DNA of 64,000 bases from contig NZ_FQWM01000005.1 in NCBI RefSeq assembly GCF_900129685.1, positions 7,501-71,500 on the forward strand. Reading direction: 5' to 3'. Shown here piece by piece: positions 63,822 through 64,000 of this stretch. The notes below the pieces were generated by a model. The model searched no databases, had not been told where the DNA came from, and worked only from the letters and a program-made list of their open reading frames with translations. Numbering within the stretch: position 1 is the stretch's first letter; each line of letters opens with the position of its first letter. Source of the DNA: Cognatishimia maritima. Lineage in GTDB: Bacteria > Pseudomonadota > Alphaproteobacteria > Rhodobacterales > Rhodobacteraceae. The position numbers and the translations under genes are program-made.

Positions 63822-63833
63822 TCTAAGCTTAGA
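63822..63833. promoter_or_regulatory. Perfect 12-bp palindrome before the last gene
   Basis: TCTAAGCTTAGA is its own reverse complement and ends seven bases before the ATG at 63841, overlapping its ribosome-binding region. It could be an operator, though short palindromes also arise by chance. Confidence 0.35.
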
Positions 63834-63840
63834 GACCGTC

Positions 63841-64000
63841 ATGCAAACAACCATCCAGCAAGACGCGACCCATCAGCTGCCGCAAGCTGTTGAGCCGCGC
63901 AATCCCGGCATGGAGTTGGACCTCGACTGGGTCCGCGCCGTGCAAGCCAATACGTCGGCCATTGAACGCCGGGCAGCGACGCTGCCGGGGCGGCGGTCTG
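63841..64000 (+). CDS. deoC: Probable deoxyribose-phosphate aldolase, N-terminal part (cut by window edge)
   Basis: Only 53 codons are visible. The segment EPRNPGMELDLDWVRAV followed by ANTSAIERRAATLPGRR matches, from memory, the N-terminus of the large alphaproteobacterial DeoC, which cleaves deoxyribose 5-phosphate in nucleoside salvage. The catalytic lysine region lies outside the window, so the call rests on this N-terminus alone. The gene is divergent from the metal importer operon, with 184 bases between them. Confidence 0.55.
   Translation, partial: MQTTIQQDATHQLPQAVEPRNPGMELDLDWVRAVQANTSAIERRAATLPGRRS

Overview
The window is chromosomal DNA of an alphaproteobacterium, most likely a Roseobacter-group member of the Rhodobacteraceae. 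The evidence is the family-typical form and order of many genes: dnaA-dnaN-recF-gyrB preceded by rpsT, an enoyl-CoA hydratase, mutM, ubiE and ubiB; DNA polymerase IV with an N-terminal zinc ribbon; a cysteine-poor L36; and a GT14-like glycosyltransferase. All identifications come from reading the sequence and recalling families; no search was run. I see no insertion sequence, prophage or CRISPR array, and most of the window looks like stable core chromosome.

Layout. 1-4.9 kb: the 5' part of msrP, a NYN-LOTUS protein that looks more AT-rich than its neighbours, clpB and a small unknown gene. 5-10.5 kb: pyrF, a Nudix hydrolase divergent from dinB, an N-formylglutamate amidohydrolase, tRNA-Val(GAC), a type B L36 gene and a large periplasmic pseudo-caspase with peptidoglycan-binding domains. 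10.6-22 kb: a seven-gene leftward operon with a Liv-type ABC importer flanked by two acyl-CoA ligases, divergent from a hybrid histidine kinase/response regulator pair. 22-26 kb: a LysR regulator and a formate dehydrogenase alpha subunit without its usual partners. 26-30 kb: a histidine phosphatase, a zf-CHCC protein, a glycosyltransferase and a divergent sulfotransferase. 30-39.7 kb: adenosine kinase, nth, an Ada-like protein, an OmpA lipoprotein, a flavin reductase, a DAO-type oxidase divergent from mnmD, a DMT permease, a lytic transglycosylase and dapA. 39.8-51.4 kb: ubiB/ubiE, mutM, enoyl-CoA hydratase, rpsT, dnaA, dnaN, recF and gyrB. 51.4-64 kb: a succinate-semialdehyde-type dehydrogenase, two small proteins, mutL-rmuC, an alanine symporter with a UspA protein and divergent Lrp regulator, a four-gene TroA-type metal importer, and the start of a probable deoC.

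How genes work together. Replication initiation, clamp loading and supercoiling sit together (dnaA, dnaN, recF, gyrB), and several DNA repair genes are scattered nearby (nth, ada-like, mutM, mutL-rmuC, dinB). The Liv-type operon looks like a device for importing a carboxylic acid and activating it to a CoA ester, with its own two-component system. The metal importer has a duplicated dyad placed across its promoter, and one of its permeases carries a DtxR-like C-terminal domain. mnmD and the neighbouring FAD oxidase together match the two halves of bifunctional MnmC.

The most interesting less-described items are the cysteine-free caspase-like protein, the permease-DtxR fusion, the Liv/CoA-ligase/two-component cluster, head-to-head dinB/Nudix start codons two bases apart, a hairpin ending exactly at the recF start codon, and terminator-like hairpins that have no gene upstream of them.
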